Shown here in pieces: positions 8,789-17,734 of a stretch of DNA of 64,000 bases. The notes under the pieces were generated by a model. The model saw only the letters and a program-made list of their open reading frames with translations, searched no databases and had not been told where the DNA came from. Location: assembly GCF_000750635.1 (NCBI RefSeq), contig NZ_CCDM010000002.1:434001-498000 (forward strand), in the 5' to 3' direction. The stretch is from Oceanobacillus jeddahensis. GTDB lineage: Bacteria > Bacillota > Bacilli > Bacillales > Amphibacillaceae. A program made the position numbers and the translations under genes. Numbering within the stretch: the stretch's first letter is position 1; the number at the start of each line of letters is the position of its first letter.

Positions 8789-9307
8789 TTGTGTCTTTGC
8801 TCCTATCCATTTTTTCATAAAATTAGCGTATCGAATTCAGCGATTAATGTCAAAGCAAAATGGAAGAAAAATAAAGAACTAGACTATTATCCTGCGCTTG
8901 AAGTAGGTTTGATTTGCTTTTTTTGGATGTTTATTATGAAATTCGTTTTGTTTAAAGATTTCTGGGTTTTTAAAATTGAAAGCATAGAACAAAAAGGACA
9001 AGCAGGATGCAAATTCTGAATCCAGTGATCACAGAAAGCCTATTGATTCTCCAGAGCGGCAATAGTAAATCTTTGATTCAATGTAAATAGTAGCTTCATA
9101 AAGATTCCCTTTATGAAGCTACTGTAAGTTATTTTAATAAGAGATGAAATATTCGTATAGGTTTGGTAAATTTCCTGATTTCACGAAAAATGTATGGTTT
9201 AATGTACTTGAATGAAGGGAGGAAAAGAGGCTGATATTTGTATTTTCAAGTGTTCCGGCACTAATGCTGAATAGTAAAAATTAAATCAATTCTCAGGAGG
9301 GATAAGT
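8789..9307. other. Divergent intergenic region with a perfect 15-bp hairpin
   Basis: This 519-base gap separates the minus-strand lipoprotein cluster from the plus-strand GDPD genes, so promoters for both should be here, although I cannot place them with confidence. The clear structure is an inverted repeat: AGTAGCTTCATAAAG (9089-9103) against its exact complement (9109-9123) with a 5-base loop. A 76-codon frame at 8789-9019 has no ribosome binding site and an unconvincing composition, so I do not call it. Confidence 0.6.
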
Positions 9308-10069
9308 TTGACAAAAGTATATGGACATCGTGGTATGATGGGGATATATCCAGAAAATACATTGGTAGGTTTTGAAAAAGCGCTGGAAGCTGGTGTGGAC
9401 GGTTTAGAAATAGATGTACACATGACAAAGGACGGCGAATTTGCTGTGATACATGATGCTACATTAAATCGGACAATAAATGGAATAGGACCCGTATCAG
9501 AATATACTTTTTCAGAAATTCGAGAATTACAGTGGAATCATTCCTATTTTGCATCATTTCCAACCTATGACAAAAGCTGGGAGGAAGAAAAAGTGCCCTC
9601 CTTAGCAGAAGTTCTTCGATTAGTTGATTCGTATCCAGATGTTGCGTTAAATATTGAATTAAAAACGTATGAATATATATATGAAAATATTGAAGAAAGA
9701 TTGGTAGACTATGTTGCTAAATTTCCTAATGTAAAAAACCGTGTGATTTACTCGAGCTTTCACTTACCTACATTAATTCGTTTGCGTTATTATGATCGGG
9801 ATGCCCGATTGGCATGGATCCTTGACCAGCCGATTTCCCATCCGGAAGATTATATTGATATTTTAGGATTAGAGGCATTGCACGTCGGAGTAGAAACATT
9901 TCTGAAGCATATTTACCATTGGAGTAAATGGAGGAGGTTACTGCGCGTATGGACCGTAAACGATAAAGATACGTTAAAACAATTGCTGGATGTAAAGGTG
10001 AAGGCAATTATCACGGATGATCCAGAAAGGGCTATCTTTTATCGGTGTGAACGTTATGCCATGGCGTAG
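9308..10069 (+). CDS. Glycerophosphodiester phosphodiesterase (GDPD family)
   Basis: A 253-residue cytoplasmic GDPD-domain enzyme, expected to split glycerophosphodiesters into glycerol-3-phosphate and an alcohol. All catalytic elements are present: GHRG (residues 6-9), PENT (15-18), EIDVHMTKDG (metal-binding Glu and Asp) and VIHD, followed by NRTINGIG. The C-terminal WTVNDKDTLKQLL and ITDDPERA motifs are typical. The start is TTG with a strong AGGAGGG ribosome binding site. It overlaps or abuts a second, altered GDPD gene, so the pair is probably one transcript. Confidence 0.92.
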   Translation: MTKVYGHRGMMGIYPENTLVGFEKALEAGVDGLEIDVHMTKDGEFAVIHDATLNRTINGIGPVSEYTFSEIRELQWNHSYFASFPTYDKSWEEEKVPSLAEVLRLVDSYPDVALNIELKTYEYIYENIEERLVDYVAKFPNVKNRVIYSSFHLPTLIRLRYYDRDARLAWILDQPISHPEDYIDILGLEALHVGVETFLKHIYHWSKWRRLLRVWTVNDKDTLKQLLDVKVKAIITDDPERAIFYRCERYAMA

Positions 10070-10940
10070 TGCATTACTTGTTTTAGTGATTGCTATTTTC
10101 ATCATATCTGGATTCTTTGAAGCGGAGCCACAGACACCGCAGACGACAGCTAAATATGGAACAGAGGCATTGTACGTCAGTGCTGCCGATAAACCAGGAG
10201 ACGCATCGGCTGATGTAGAAATTATTGCTCATTGTGGTGCGAATCATGTCTTTGATGAGCATACGCTGACTGCTGATAAAATTGCTTCGAAGGCTGAAGC
10301 AGATTCGATAGAGATTGATTTGCGAATGACAAAAGATCATGAATTAATCGCGTTTCATGACACGACTTTAGATTGTACAGCAACAGAAGCAGTTGCTCCG
10401 AAAGAATTTAGACGGAGCGGAATCAAGCAATTCGATACCGCAACTATGTTTGGGCAGGAAACATATAAGGATTCTGTAACGACGCTGGATGAAATATTTG
10501 CTGCATTTGGGCAGGAAGCACATTACTATATGGAGACACGGCTGGTTGATGGCGATACGAAAATGGAAGAACCTTTAATAAACCTGCTTCAGGAGAATAA
10601 TTTATTAGATCCTAAATATGTCAGCATTCAGTCATTTTCTAAAGAAAGTTTACAAAAAATACAGGAATTTGCACCAGAAATTCGAACAACACTTTTGTAT
10701 GAAACAGATAAATTTGATTTAGAGGATGCGCTGGAAGCAGATGCAGATGTGATTGGGATAGAATCAAGGAATGTTACGCAAGATGTTGTTGATGCACTTC
10801 AACAAGAAGGAATAGAAGTTCATGTATTTTTTACAGAGGAACGAACGGAGCTCATTGAACAGCAGCGAGTCATAATGTATGGAGTAGATGGTGTTTTTAC
10901 GGATGATATTGATTTCACAAGGCAGGTTATTAAGCAGTAA
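10056..10940 (+). CDS. Membrane-anchored GDPD-like protein with altered catalytic site
   Basis: About 294 residues: an N-terminal membrane anchor (residues 5-21), a linker, then a GDPD fold. The usual HRG is HCG (His59, Cys60) and the following PENT is DEHT, while EIDLRMTKDHE and AFHDTTL are kept. Loss of the family's Arg suggests reduced, altered or absent phosphodiesterase activity. The start is uncertain: ATG 10056 gives a short overlap with the upstream gene and a clean anchor, but ATG 10017 and GTG 10047 are also in frame and none has a good ribosome binding site. Orientation and overlap with the intact GDPD suggest a duplicated, diverged partner acting outside the membrane. Confidence 0.75.
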   Translation: MPWRSALLVLVIAIFIISGFFEAEPQTPQTTAKYGTEALYVSAADKPGDASADVEIIAHCGANHVFDEHTLTADKIASKAEADSIEIDLRMTKDHELIAFHDTTLDCTATEAVAPKEFRRSGIKQFDTATMFGQETYKDSVTTLDEIFAAFGQEAHYYMETRLVDGDTKMEEPLINLLQENNLLDPKYVSIQSFSKESLQKIQEFAPEIRTTLLYETDKFDLEDALEADADVIGIESRNVTQDVVDALQQEGIEVHVFFTEERTELIEQQRVIMYGVDGVFTDDIDFTRQVIKQ

Positions 10941-10975
10941 AAATAAATTATTAAGAAAAAAACTTCATTTGTAAA

Positions 10976-11020
10976 AAACGCCATTAACCGCGAAATAGAA
11001 GTCATCGTGGTTAATGGTTA
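10976..11020 (-). terminator. Intrinsic terminator between convergent genes
   Basis: CCATTAACCGCG (10981-10992) pairs with CGTGGTTAATGG (11006-11017), with one G-T wobble. The minus-strand reading ends in a run of T, so it mainly serves the AraC-type gene. Confidence 0.8.
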
Positions 11021-11038
11021 TTTAATATGGTCAAATGC

Positions 11039-11890
11039 TTACCCTTTTTGTACAGGAATCCAAATTTCTATTTTTGTATCATCAACATTTTTAACAATCT
11101 CCGGAGCTTCTGTAAGTTCATATCCTGAAGTTGGAAACCAATCTGTATAAATTCTGCTCCACGTGTTCGTTAAGGCATCAGGCATTTCTCCCTCTGCATC
11201 AAAGACTGCCCATTGTTGTTTAGGTATTTCTAACGCAGCGAGATGAGCTGGAGCAACTTGGTCTGTAACAACAGCAATATAGTATTCCAGAGCTTCTTCG
11301 CTCTGATCTGGACCATGACATGTATTAACAGTAATATTTAGCACTCCACTTAAATCAACATCTTCTGAACGAAGCATTTCCAGATTTGCATAATCTTCAT
11401 CGGTGAGCGTGCTCCAAAGAGTCGGGTTAAAATCTCCATTCTCTGGTTGCATGACTTCCTTATACCCAACAACGTGAAAAGAGTCTTTTTCGACAAAACG
11501 ATATTTCATTTCAACATCTCCCTTAATAGAAATTTGGAAGGAAATCGGTGGATAAGCTTTAAGAGAAACTCCCGTCTGCTTAACTCTACTAGGCAAGGTA
11601 TGGTGTAGTTCCTGAAAGGCTCTGGAGAACGAATCAGGAGACAGGTATCCATATTTTAATGCTACATCAATGACCTTCTTGTTATTATCCCGCAGTTCCA
11701 ATGCTGCTAATGTTAACCGGCGCCTGCGCACATACTCAGATAAAGGGATGCCAGCAAGAAAGGAAAACATTCGTTTAAAATGATGTTCCGAAAAACAGGC
11801 GATTTGAGCTGCCTGCTGGTAGTTGATTTCATTATCTAAATGTTCCTCAATATAGTTAATAGCAGCATTCAGTGAATCAAGTGTATCCAA
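11039..11890 (-). CDS. AraC-family regulator with GyrI-like effector domain
   Basis: A 283-residue transcription factor. The N-terminal 100 residues hold two helix-turn-helix units of the AraC type (INYQQAAQIACFSEHHFKRMF and KKVIDVALKYGYLSPDSFSRAF). The rest, from MKYRFVEKDSFHVVGYKEV onward, is a GyrI/AraC_E_bind small-molecule-binding domain, as in Rob and BltR-type multidrug sensors. I chose TTG 11890 because AGGAGG lies 8 bases upstream; the frame runs open further to 11953. The GNAT acetyltransferase gene lies 87 bases upstream on the same strand, so the two may be co-transcribed. The ligand and target genes are unknown. Confidence 0.88.
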   Translation of the reverse strand: MDTLDSLNAAINYIEEHLDNEINYQQAAQIACFSEHHFKRMFSFLAGIPLSEYVRRRRLTLAALELRDNNKKVIDVALKYGYLSPDSFSRAFQELHHTLPSRVKQTGVSLKAYPPISFQISIKGDVEMKYRFVEKDSFHVVGYKEVMQPENGDFNPTLWSTLTDEDYANLEMLRSEDVDLSGVLNITVNTCHGPDQSEEALEYYIAVVTDQVAPAHLAALEIPKQQWAVFDAEGEMPDALTNTWSRIYTDWFPTSGYELTEAPEIVKNVDDTKIEIWIPVQKG

Positions 11891-11977
11891 GTGATAACCT
11901 CCTCTTCTTATGAAAGGATAGCAATTAAGACCCGTTACTTCCCGACAATACAAGTTCCATTTTGTCGGAAAGTTTTA

Positions 11978-12511
11978 TTATCCAGAAAATGCATCTGAAT
12001 ATTGAACCATGCCGCTTACATGCTCTAACGCGCCTGGTTTTAATTCCAATGCCATAAATGCTTCATTCGGTATATCAAATGGTGCTTTAATTCCCCATAA
12101 GTTGGCCGGTTTAAAACCAAATCGAGGATAATAAGCAGCATGGCCAAGTACGATAACCGAGGTATATCCAGCTTCTTTTGCTTTTTCTAACCCTTTTTTT
12201 ATCAACATAGCTCCAATGCCCTGATTTTGATAATCTGGATGAACAGAAATAGGTGCAAGAGCTAGAGATGCTGTTATTCGTTTTTTGTTTTTAATGACTA
12301 TTTTTGAAAAAAGAATTTGACCAATGACATCCTCCTGCTGATTGACCGCAATGATGGACAGCTCTGAAATAAAAGCAGTAGACTTGCGAATACGTTGTAT
12401 AAGAAAATGCTCTTGCTGATCGCTCATTTCTTCATTTCGAAAGGCTTGTTCAATAAGTTCCTCTGTTTTTTGATAATCTTTTGGTTGTTCCTGACGAAGG
12501 TTTATATTCAA
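11978..12511 (-). CDS. GNAT-family N-acetyltransferase
   Basis: A 177-residue acetyl-CoA-dependent acyltransferase. The acetyl-CoA-binding motif A is at SVHPDYQNQGIGAMLIKKGLEKAKEAGY, followed by VLGHAAYYPRFGF, a signature of the YhbS-like subfamily (COG3153). The start is TTG with AAGGA close upstream. Between this gene and the divergent nucleotidyltransferase gene lies a short AT-rich stretch with the inverted pair ATATAATA (12529-12536) and TATTATAT (12553-12560), which should hold both promoters. The substrate is unknown. Confidence 0.88.
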   Translation of the reverse strand: MNINLRQEQPKDYQKTEELIEQAFRNEEMSDQQEHFLIQRIRKSTAFISELSIIAVNQQEDVIGQILFSKIVIKNKKRITASLALAPISVHPDYQNQGIGAMLIKKGLEKAKEAGYTSVIVLGHAAYYPRFGFKPANLWGIKAPFDIPNEAFMALELKPGALEHVSGMVQYSDAFSG

Positions 12512-12610
12512 GGAAATCCTTCTTTCTTATATAATAGTTTGTAGTTATAGTTTATTATATATTCTACTACATGAACAAGGAAAGGTAGAGAATGGAAAGG
12601 AGCTATGGAG

Positions 12611-13399
12611 GTGGAGAAAATACCACGGCTTACAAAACATGTTCAATCATTTTTAAATGACCTTATCCAGGGGATAAAACAAATTACAGATGAGCAATTT
12701 ACCGGTTGTTATTTACATGGTTCTTTAGCGATGGGGAGTTTTCAGCCTGGAAATAGTGATATTGATTTATTGGTTGTCTTAAATAAAACATTAAGTAAAC
12801 AGCAAAAGCAGGAGCTGGCTGCATTATTTCTAGATAAGTCTAATCACCCTTATCCGATTGAAATCAGTTTTTTATTAGAATGTCATTTAAGGGAGTGGGA
12901 GCATCCTTTTCCGTATCTTTTTCACTATAGTGAACACTGGAGAGGACATATAAAACGGGATGAAAATCAAGTGATTGAGGAGAGCGGAGGGAAGGATGCT
13001 GATTTAGCTGCGCATATTGCGGTTCTTTTGGATAGAGGAGTTACTCTGGAAGGAGTTCAGGCAGAGAAAGTATTTCCTGTAATCCCTAAATCAGATTATA
13101 TTTCATCTATTGGTTTAGATTATAAAGAATGTTTGGTGGATTATATCGATAAACCTGTGTATTGTTTGTTAAATATGCTCCGGTTTTACTGGTATTTAAA
13201 AGAGGAATGTATTTTATCAAAAAAGGAAGCAGGAGAAAGAGCATATGAAGCATTTCCAGAGAGTGTGCGTCCAACAATCAAAAACTTGCTATACCATTAC
13301 CAAGGGAAAGAAGCGTGTAAACAGACGAGAGAGAGGCGGAGTTTAACAGCTTTGAAAGAATATATTGAAGGGAAAATAACAGAGCTCTTGAAAGGATAG
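12611..13399 (+). CDS. Aminoglycoside adenylyltransferase-like nucleotidyltransferase
   Basis: About 262 residues. The nucleotidyltransferase core is at the N-terminus: GCYLHGSLAMGSFQPGNSDIDLLVV, with the GS and DxD residues that bind nucleotide and magnesium, then EISFLLE with the third carboxylate. The C-terminal part (CLLNMLRFYWYLKEECILSKKEAGERA) resembles the helical DUF4111 domain of ANT(9)/AadA-type enzymes. It may modify an aminoglycoside, or act on an unknown housekeeping substrate. I prefer GTG 12611, with AAGGAG 8 bases upstream, over ATG 12605, whose spacing would be only 2 bases. Confidence 0.8.
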   Translation: MEKIPRLTKHVQSFLNDLIQGIKQITDEQFTGCYLHGSLAMGSFQPGNSDIDLLVVLNKTLSKQQKQELAALFLDKSNHPYPIEISFLLECHLREWEHPFPYLFHYSEHWRGHIKRDENQVIEESGGKDADLAAHIAVLLDRGVTLEGVQAEKVFPVIPKSDYISSIGLDYKECLVDYIDKPVYCLLNMLRFYWYLKEECILSKKEAGERAYEAFPESVRPTIKNLLYHYQGKEACKQTRERRSLTALKEYIEGKITELLKG

Positions 13400-13516
13400 C
13401 TATACGTATTTCACAAGAAAAGAAAGCGTCATCACTTGTGGAATGAACCAATCCGATTTATTCTTAAAATAAGGAATAACAAGTATTACATTCCGTTTCA
13501 AAAGGAGGAATAATAG

Positions 13517-14248
13517 ATGAATGAGCAGTATCCAGTATTAAAAGACGCCGAGCCATTTTACTTTGAAGGAAATCGTGTAGGAGTTCTCGTATCTCATGGT
13601 TTTACAGGAACAACACAGAGTATGTATCCAATTGGAAAAGCATTTGCGGATGCTGGTTACACCGTTTGCGGACCGAGACTGAAAGGCCATGGCACAGCTC
13701 CTGAAGATATGGAAAAATGCACGTATCAGGATTGGATCGATTCTATTGAAGAGGCGTATTCTTGGCTTGAAGAAAGATGTGATACGATTTTTATGTGCGG
13801 TTTGTCAATGGGCGGAACTTTGACGCTGTATACAGCTGGAAAGCACCCGCTCTCAGGGATTATTTTAATTAATGCAGCTGTAGATATCCCTGCAATGGAG
13901 GAAGACCAGGGAGTACGTTTTATTGATGCAATTGGATCAGATATTAAGAAAGCAGGTGTAGTGGAATTAGCTTATGACAAAACGCCTGTAAAATCAATTG
14001 GAGAAATAAAGAAATTGATGAAACAAACTAAAGAAGATTTAGGAAAAATAACCTGCCCGGCACTTATTTTTGTTTCTGAGGAAGATCATGTTGTTCCACC
14101 GGATAATTCCCAAATGATATTGGAAGGAATAGCTTCTGAACAAAAAGAAATTATTTCTATGAAAGAGAGCTATCATGTAGCGACATTGGATAATGATCAG
14201 GAAATGATTATTGAAAAATCTCTACATGCATTGCAGTCATGGACGTAG
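13517..14248 (+). CDS. Alpha/beta hydrolase, carboxylesterase (Est30/YvaK-like)
   Basis: A 243-residue serine hydrolase. VLVSHGFTGT supplies the oxyanion-hole HG, GLSMGG the nucleophilic serine, SEEDHVVPP the acid Asp, and SYHVATLD the catalytic His. Size and motifs match the Est30/YvaK carboxylesterase or monoacylglycerol lipase group that hydrolyses short-chain esters in the cytoplasm. The ATG has an AAAGGAGG ribosome binding site. It stands alone as a single-gene transcript. The natural substrate is not known. Confidence 0.9.
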   Translation: MNEQYPVLKDAEPFYFEGNRVGVLVSHGFTGTTQSMYPIGKAFADAGYTVCGPRLKGHGTAPEDMEKCTYQDWIDSIEEAYSWLEERCDTIFMCGLSMGGTLTLYTAGKHPLSGIILINAAVDIPAMEEDQGVRFIDAIGSDIKKAGVVELAYDKTPVKSIGEIKKLMKQTKEDLGKITCPALIFVSEEDHVVPPDNSQMILEGIASEQKEIISMKESYHVATLDNDQEMIIEKSLHALQSWT

Positions 14249-14338
14249 TTAATTAAATAAAGTTATGTTATTTATCAGAAATTGGGCTGTCTATTCCTGA
14301 GTAGAAATAAATTTCTCATAAGTTTTATACTTTTTTAT

Positions 14339-14378
14339 TAAAAAGGGGTGACTCCAGTACAGAGCCATCCCTTTTGGT
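14339..14378. terminator. Bidirectional intrinsic terminator
   Basis: AAAAGGGGTGACTC pairs with GAGCCATCCCTTTT around a short loop, between the convergent esterase and small DUF3918-like genes. T-runs are present on both readings. Confidence 0.75.
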
Positions 14379-14412
14379 GATCTCAAAAAGCAAATACCTC
14401 AGCATTCGCATC

Positions 14413-14661
14413 TTAAGATGATTGTGTTTGATTCTGTCCTCCACCATTATTTTGGTTCATCGCTTGACCACCGCTAGAAAGCATGTTCTGAAGTGGTTTA
14501 GCAATATCCTGCATGGTGGAACTATTCATGGAATTGGAAAGCTTTTGTGACATGTTTTGAAAGGATCCATTTTGCATACCCATGCTTATTCCATAGGCTG
14601 CCGCCCCTGCTACACCTGCAGCAATTAGTGACGTGGTCATTCCTTTTTTATTATTCATCAT
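14413..14661 (-). CDS. Small DUF3918/YrzQ-like protein
   Basis: An 82-residue protein: a short basic start, then a small hydrophobic alanine-glycine segment (TTSLIAAGVAGAAAYGISMGM) and a Ser/Asn/Gln-rich tail ending in QNNGGGQNQTQSS. The N-terminal half resembles the DUF3918 family (B. subtilis YrzQ-like), whose role is unknown. The low-complexity tail is longer than usual. It is probably membrane-associated or exported to the surface. It has a terminator in common with the esterase gene and otherwise no functional neighbour. Confidence 0.6.
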   Translation of the reverse strand: MMNNKKGMTTSLIAAGVAGAAAYGISMGMQNGSFQNMSQKLSNSMNSSTMQDIAKPLQNMLSSGGQAMNQNNGGGQNQTQSS

Positions 14662-14894
14662 TAATTATCATCCCTATCCATTTAGAATGTGAATCAACAA
14701 CGATACTTAGTTTGGGATAAAATTTGAAAAATATACAGAAGCTTTGCGATTGTTATGGATATTTTATTGGAAAAGTTACTGTAATCCAATTGGGAACATT
14801 TGTTTGTGTTTGTTTTAGATATATGCTAATATACATTTAGAAATCAACATAAGAATAAGTCATCAAATTCCATTTGAGAAAGGATTTGATACCT

Positions 14895-15899
14895 TTGCAG
14901 ATTCAAAGCCCGCATGATAAGATTTTTAAAGAAACTTTTTCTAATGTGGATGTTGCTAAAGACTTTATAACACATTTTTTACCGCCTTCCATTCGCAACA
15001 CCATTGATGTAGACTCCATCCAGCCCCAAAAAGACAGCTTTATCAGCCATAACCTTCAAGAATATTTCTCCGATTTATTATTCCAAACAAAAATTCATCA
15101 AAAACCCGCCTACGTCTATTTTTTGTTCGAGCATAAAAGCTATCACGATTATTATACTGCTTTGCAGTTACTGCGATATATGGTAGAGATATGGGAAACT
15201 AAACGGGATAATACAGAAGAAAATAAGCAGCCAATCATTGTGCCGATTGTTTTGTATCACGGCGACACGGATTGGTATGCCGGCACTTCCTTCCATTATA
15301 TGCTGGAAGGGTATAAGAGTCTCCCGCCGGATCTGCATAAATATGTCCCTAACTATGAATTCTTTCTCTATGATGTATCTGATTTCAAAGACGAGGATGT
15401 CCAACTGAATGTATTCTTGCGGATTATTCTGTTGGTGTTTCGGGATATCCGCAAAAACGATATCCAAGTTGTTTTAAATACCATTTATCTGGCAATCGAT
15501 TATCTGCGGCAGATGAAAGATCAAAGAACAGCAACAGAATATTTGGAGACGTTGTTTTATTATATTTTCCGTGTACAACACCATCTCACCAAAAAACAAT
15601 ATTGTGATATAATGAAGCATATCGAAAATACTTATCAAGAAGGGAGCGAGTTGGCGATGACCTTAGCAGAGATTTTTCGGAATGAAGGGAAAGAAGAAGG
15701 CAGAGTGGAAGGTAAAGCAGAAGGTATAGCGGAAGCATTAGCCAATACCGCAATTCGATTAATCACAAAATTTGTAGCTCCACCTTCAGAAGATATAAAG
15801 AAAAAGATATACGAACAGGAAATAAGCACGTTGGAAACAATCATAGATCATATAGATGAATTGGAAACAATAGAAGATGTGAAACAATATTTGAAATAA
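14895..15899 (+). CDS. Rpn/YhgA-like PD-(D/E)XK nuclease family protein
   Basis: About 334 residues of the Rpn (recombination-promoting nuclease)/Transposase_31 family. It shows the hallmark start HDKIFKETFSNVDVAKDFI, the core DLLFQTKIHQKPAYVYFLFEHKSYHD (the nuclease D and EHK), and IVLYHGDTDW. The C-terminal part has the family's repeated EGRVEGKAEGIAEALA helix. In E. coli, Rpn proteins cleave DNA and raise RecA-independent recombination; here the role is only inferred. I chose TTG 14895 because AAAGGA lies 10 bases upstream. It is a single gene closed by a strong hairpin, with no partner beside it. Confidence 0.85.
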   Translation: MQIQSPHDKIFKETFSNVDVAKDFITHFLPPSIRNTIDVDSIQPQKDSFISHNLQEYFSDLLFQTKIHQKPAYVYFLFEHKSYHDYYTALQLLRYMVEIWETKRDNTEENKQPIIVPIVLYHGDTDWYAGTSFHYMLEGYKSLPPDLHKYVPNYEFFLYDVSDFKDEDVQLNVFLRIILLVFRDIRKNDIQVVLNTIYLAIDYLRQMKDQRTATEYLETLFYYIFRVQHHLTKKQYCDIMKHIENTYQEGSELAMTLAEIFRNEGKEEGRVEGKAEGIAEALANTAIRLITKFVAPPSEDIKKKIYEQEISTLETIIDHIDELETIEDVKQYLK

Positions 15900-15926
15900 A
15901 AAAACACGGGAGTCCCGTGTTTTTTC
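15899..15926 (+). terminator. Strong intrinsic terminator after the Rpn-like gene
   Basis: AAAAACACGGG (15900-15910) pairs with CCCGTGTTTTT directly after the stop codon and runs into a T-tract. Confidence 0.9.
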
Positions 15927-16025
15927 TGTTAACAACAAGGAAGAGAGCTCCCTGCATTTTATCAAGTTCGCTGGTTTCATTTGTTGAAAATAACTACAGG
16001 AATTTGCCCGTATCCTCCTTTTATA

Positions 16026-17273
16026 TTAGCAAAATGAATCGCGTGGTTTTGGAACGGAAAGACCAAATAGTGGGCGCAAATATAAAGCAAGAAAGGTACC
16101 CGCAAGTGCCATTACGCCCCAAATGTAACCATGCGCACTAAAGGAAGCAATACCGCTGAAATAAGCGCCGACATTACAGCCAAATGCAAGGCGCGCGCCA
16201 TAACCCATTAACAGCCCGCCAATAATGGAAGCAGCAGTGTTTCCTTTCGTAATTTTTGTAAATTTGAATAATCCACCTGCTGCCGAAGCAATAAAGGCTC
16301 CTAAGATGACACCGAAATTAAGAGCGGTTGTTGTATCAGCAAAGATTGAAGCATGAAGAGCCTCCGTATTACCTGCCCAATAGCCCCAGCTTTCCACATT
16401 AAAGCCAAGCGCTTCTGCTGCTTTTGATCCCCAAAGTGTAAATGCTGCTGTCACGCCCCATGGGCTGTCACGAGTAAGCAGCGTAAGTGCGTTTAAAACA
16501 GCCAGTGCAGCAGCCGCTGCGAAAAGTGGCCAAGAACCCCGTAAAATTCGTTTCCAGCCCTTTTCGGAAGGGAGAGTCGCCATTTTAGGAGGCTTTCGCT
16601 TCTTCTCAATCAAAATTGTTATCCCGGCAATAATGGCAAAAATTAGCAGTGAAATGCCCCATGCTCCGCCGTAACCAAGTCCTGTTGATGTGGCCAGAGA
16701 AAAAGGTTCCGCAGCTGGTAAATCCTCCATCCAGAATGTGGAGTGAGCTGCACCAATGGTTGAGCCGACAATAAAAAACAACAGCGTAATAAACATAACA
16801 GTTCGCCCGCCGCCAACTGCATAAAGCGTACCAGAAGCACATCCGCCGCCAAGCTGCATGCCAATACCGAATAAAAAGGCGCCAACAATAAGGCTAATAC
16901 CAATGGGGGAAATATTACCAGCAGGTGTCCCTCCGAAGAAAGAATATCCAAATGCTAAAATGGGAGCAAATAGTGTACATGCAATTGCAAGCATGAACAT
17001 GTGCGCCCGAAGAGACTGGCCATTTCCTACTGAAGCAAGTCTCCGAAAAGCGGAAGTAAAACCGAAACGTGCATGAAATAATGTATATCCAAGCAGTAAT
17101 CCAATCAATAACAACAATGGCTGAACGACATGTTGCGTAGCTGCTAAATAAATCGTCAAAATGAATGTGACCACGATTCCGCCTGCAACCAGCTTTTTCT
17201 GTGGAGGATTTAGTTTTGGAGCCTCTTCCACTTTTGCTGGTTGTTCGGAAACCGGTTGTGCCAATGTAGACAT
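16026..17273 (-). CDS. YeeE/YedE-family sulfur (thiosulfate) transporter
   Basis: A 415-residue polytopic membrane protein with about ten to twelve helices. It has the two-fold repeat of the YeeE/YedE (DUF395, TsuA) family: GGGCASGTLYAVGGG in one half and GYGARLAFGCNVGAYFSGI in the other. The cysteines are those that pass thiosulfate through the TsuA channel. Some members instead serve selenium or other sulfur uptake. I chose ATG 17273 with GAGGTG upstream; the frame also runs from a GTG at 17282. No TusA-like sulfur carrier gene is adjacent, which is a common partner elsewhere. Confidence 0.88.
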   Translation of the reverse strand: MSTLAQPVSEQPAKVEEAPKLNPPQKKLVAGGIVVTFILTIYLAATQHVVQPLLLLIGLLLGYTLFHARFGFTSAFRRLASVGNGQSLRAHMFMLAIACTLFAPILAFGYSFFGGTPAGNISPIGISLIVGAFLFGIGMQLGGGCASGTLYAVGGGRTVMFITLLFFIVGSTIGAAHSTFWMEDLPAAEPFSLATSTGLGYGGAWGISLLIFAIIAGITILIEKKRKPPKMATLPSEKGWKRILRGSWPLFAAAAALAVLNALTLLTRDSPWGVTAAFTLWGSKAAEALGFNVESWGYWAGNTEALHASIFADTTTALNFGVILGAFIASAAGGLFKFTKITKGNTAASIIGGLLMGYGARLAFGCNVGAYFSGIASFSAHGYIWGVMALAGTFLALYLRPLFGLSVPKPRDSFC

Positions 17274-17734
17274 TCTTAACACCTCTAATTCCTATCAGTT
17301 TAGTTTGTTATAGTCTTTTAGTTTATGCTCCTTTTGAAAAAATGTCAATGGGATATGAGGAATGATTTAGAATGTTGCCTTGTGAATAAGAAAGGTCTAG
17401 ATATTTTTCAAAAATAAAGAGTTGTAAAAGGAATCAATGAGGGCTTTGCTTGGAAGATAATAATATCCTTTTCGCCTCTTTTCAGCCCAAGCCAGCTGTA
17501 ATCAGCGGGGCTTTGATGATGTTCGAAACTAATCGCTTGCAAATCTTTTGTTCAGAGAAAAATGAAATTACTTATATCTATCTGTCAAGTAACTGTGGAA
17601 GATAGGTAATAAATGATGATAGTCTAATGAAAAAAGAACCCAATTCTGATAAGGTTAGGAGTAGAACTAAACAATCAATAAAAAGGTATTAATAATAGTT
17701 GCTGTATTTAGTTTAGGAAAGGCAGGACTTAAGG
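17274..17734. other. Divergent intergenic region, no gene seen
   Basis: This 461-base gap lies between the divergent YedE-like and NCS2 permease genes. It should hold both promoters, but I find no convincing promoter, riboswitch or repeat. Purine-riboswitch core elements, which might be expected before a nucleobase permease, are not recognisable. Confidence 0.5.

Noticed and set aside
8789..9019. 76-codon plus-strand frame in the lipoprotein/GDPD gap
   Set aside because: It overlaps the start signals of the minus-strand gene, has no ribosome binding site and resembles no family.
17274..17734. Purine riboswitch before the NCS2 permease
   Set aside because: The conserved loop and core strings of the purine aptamer are not present.
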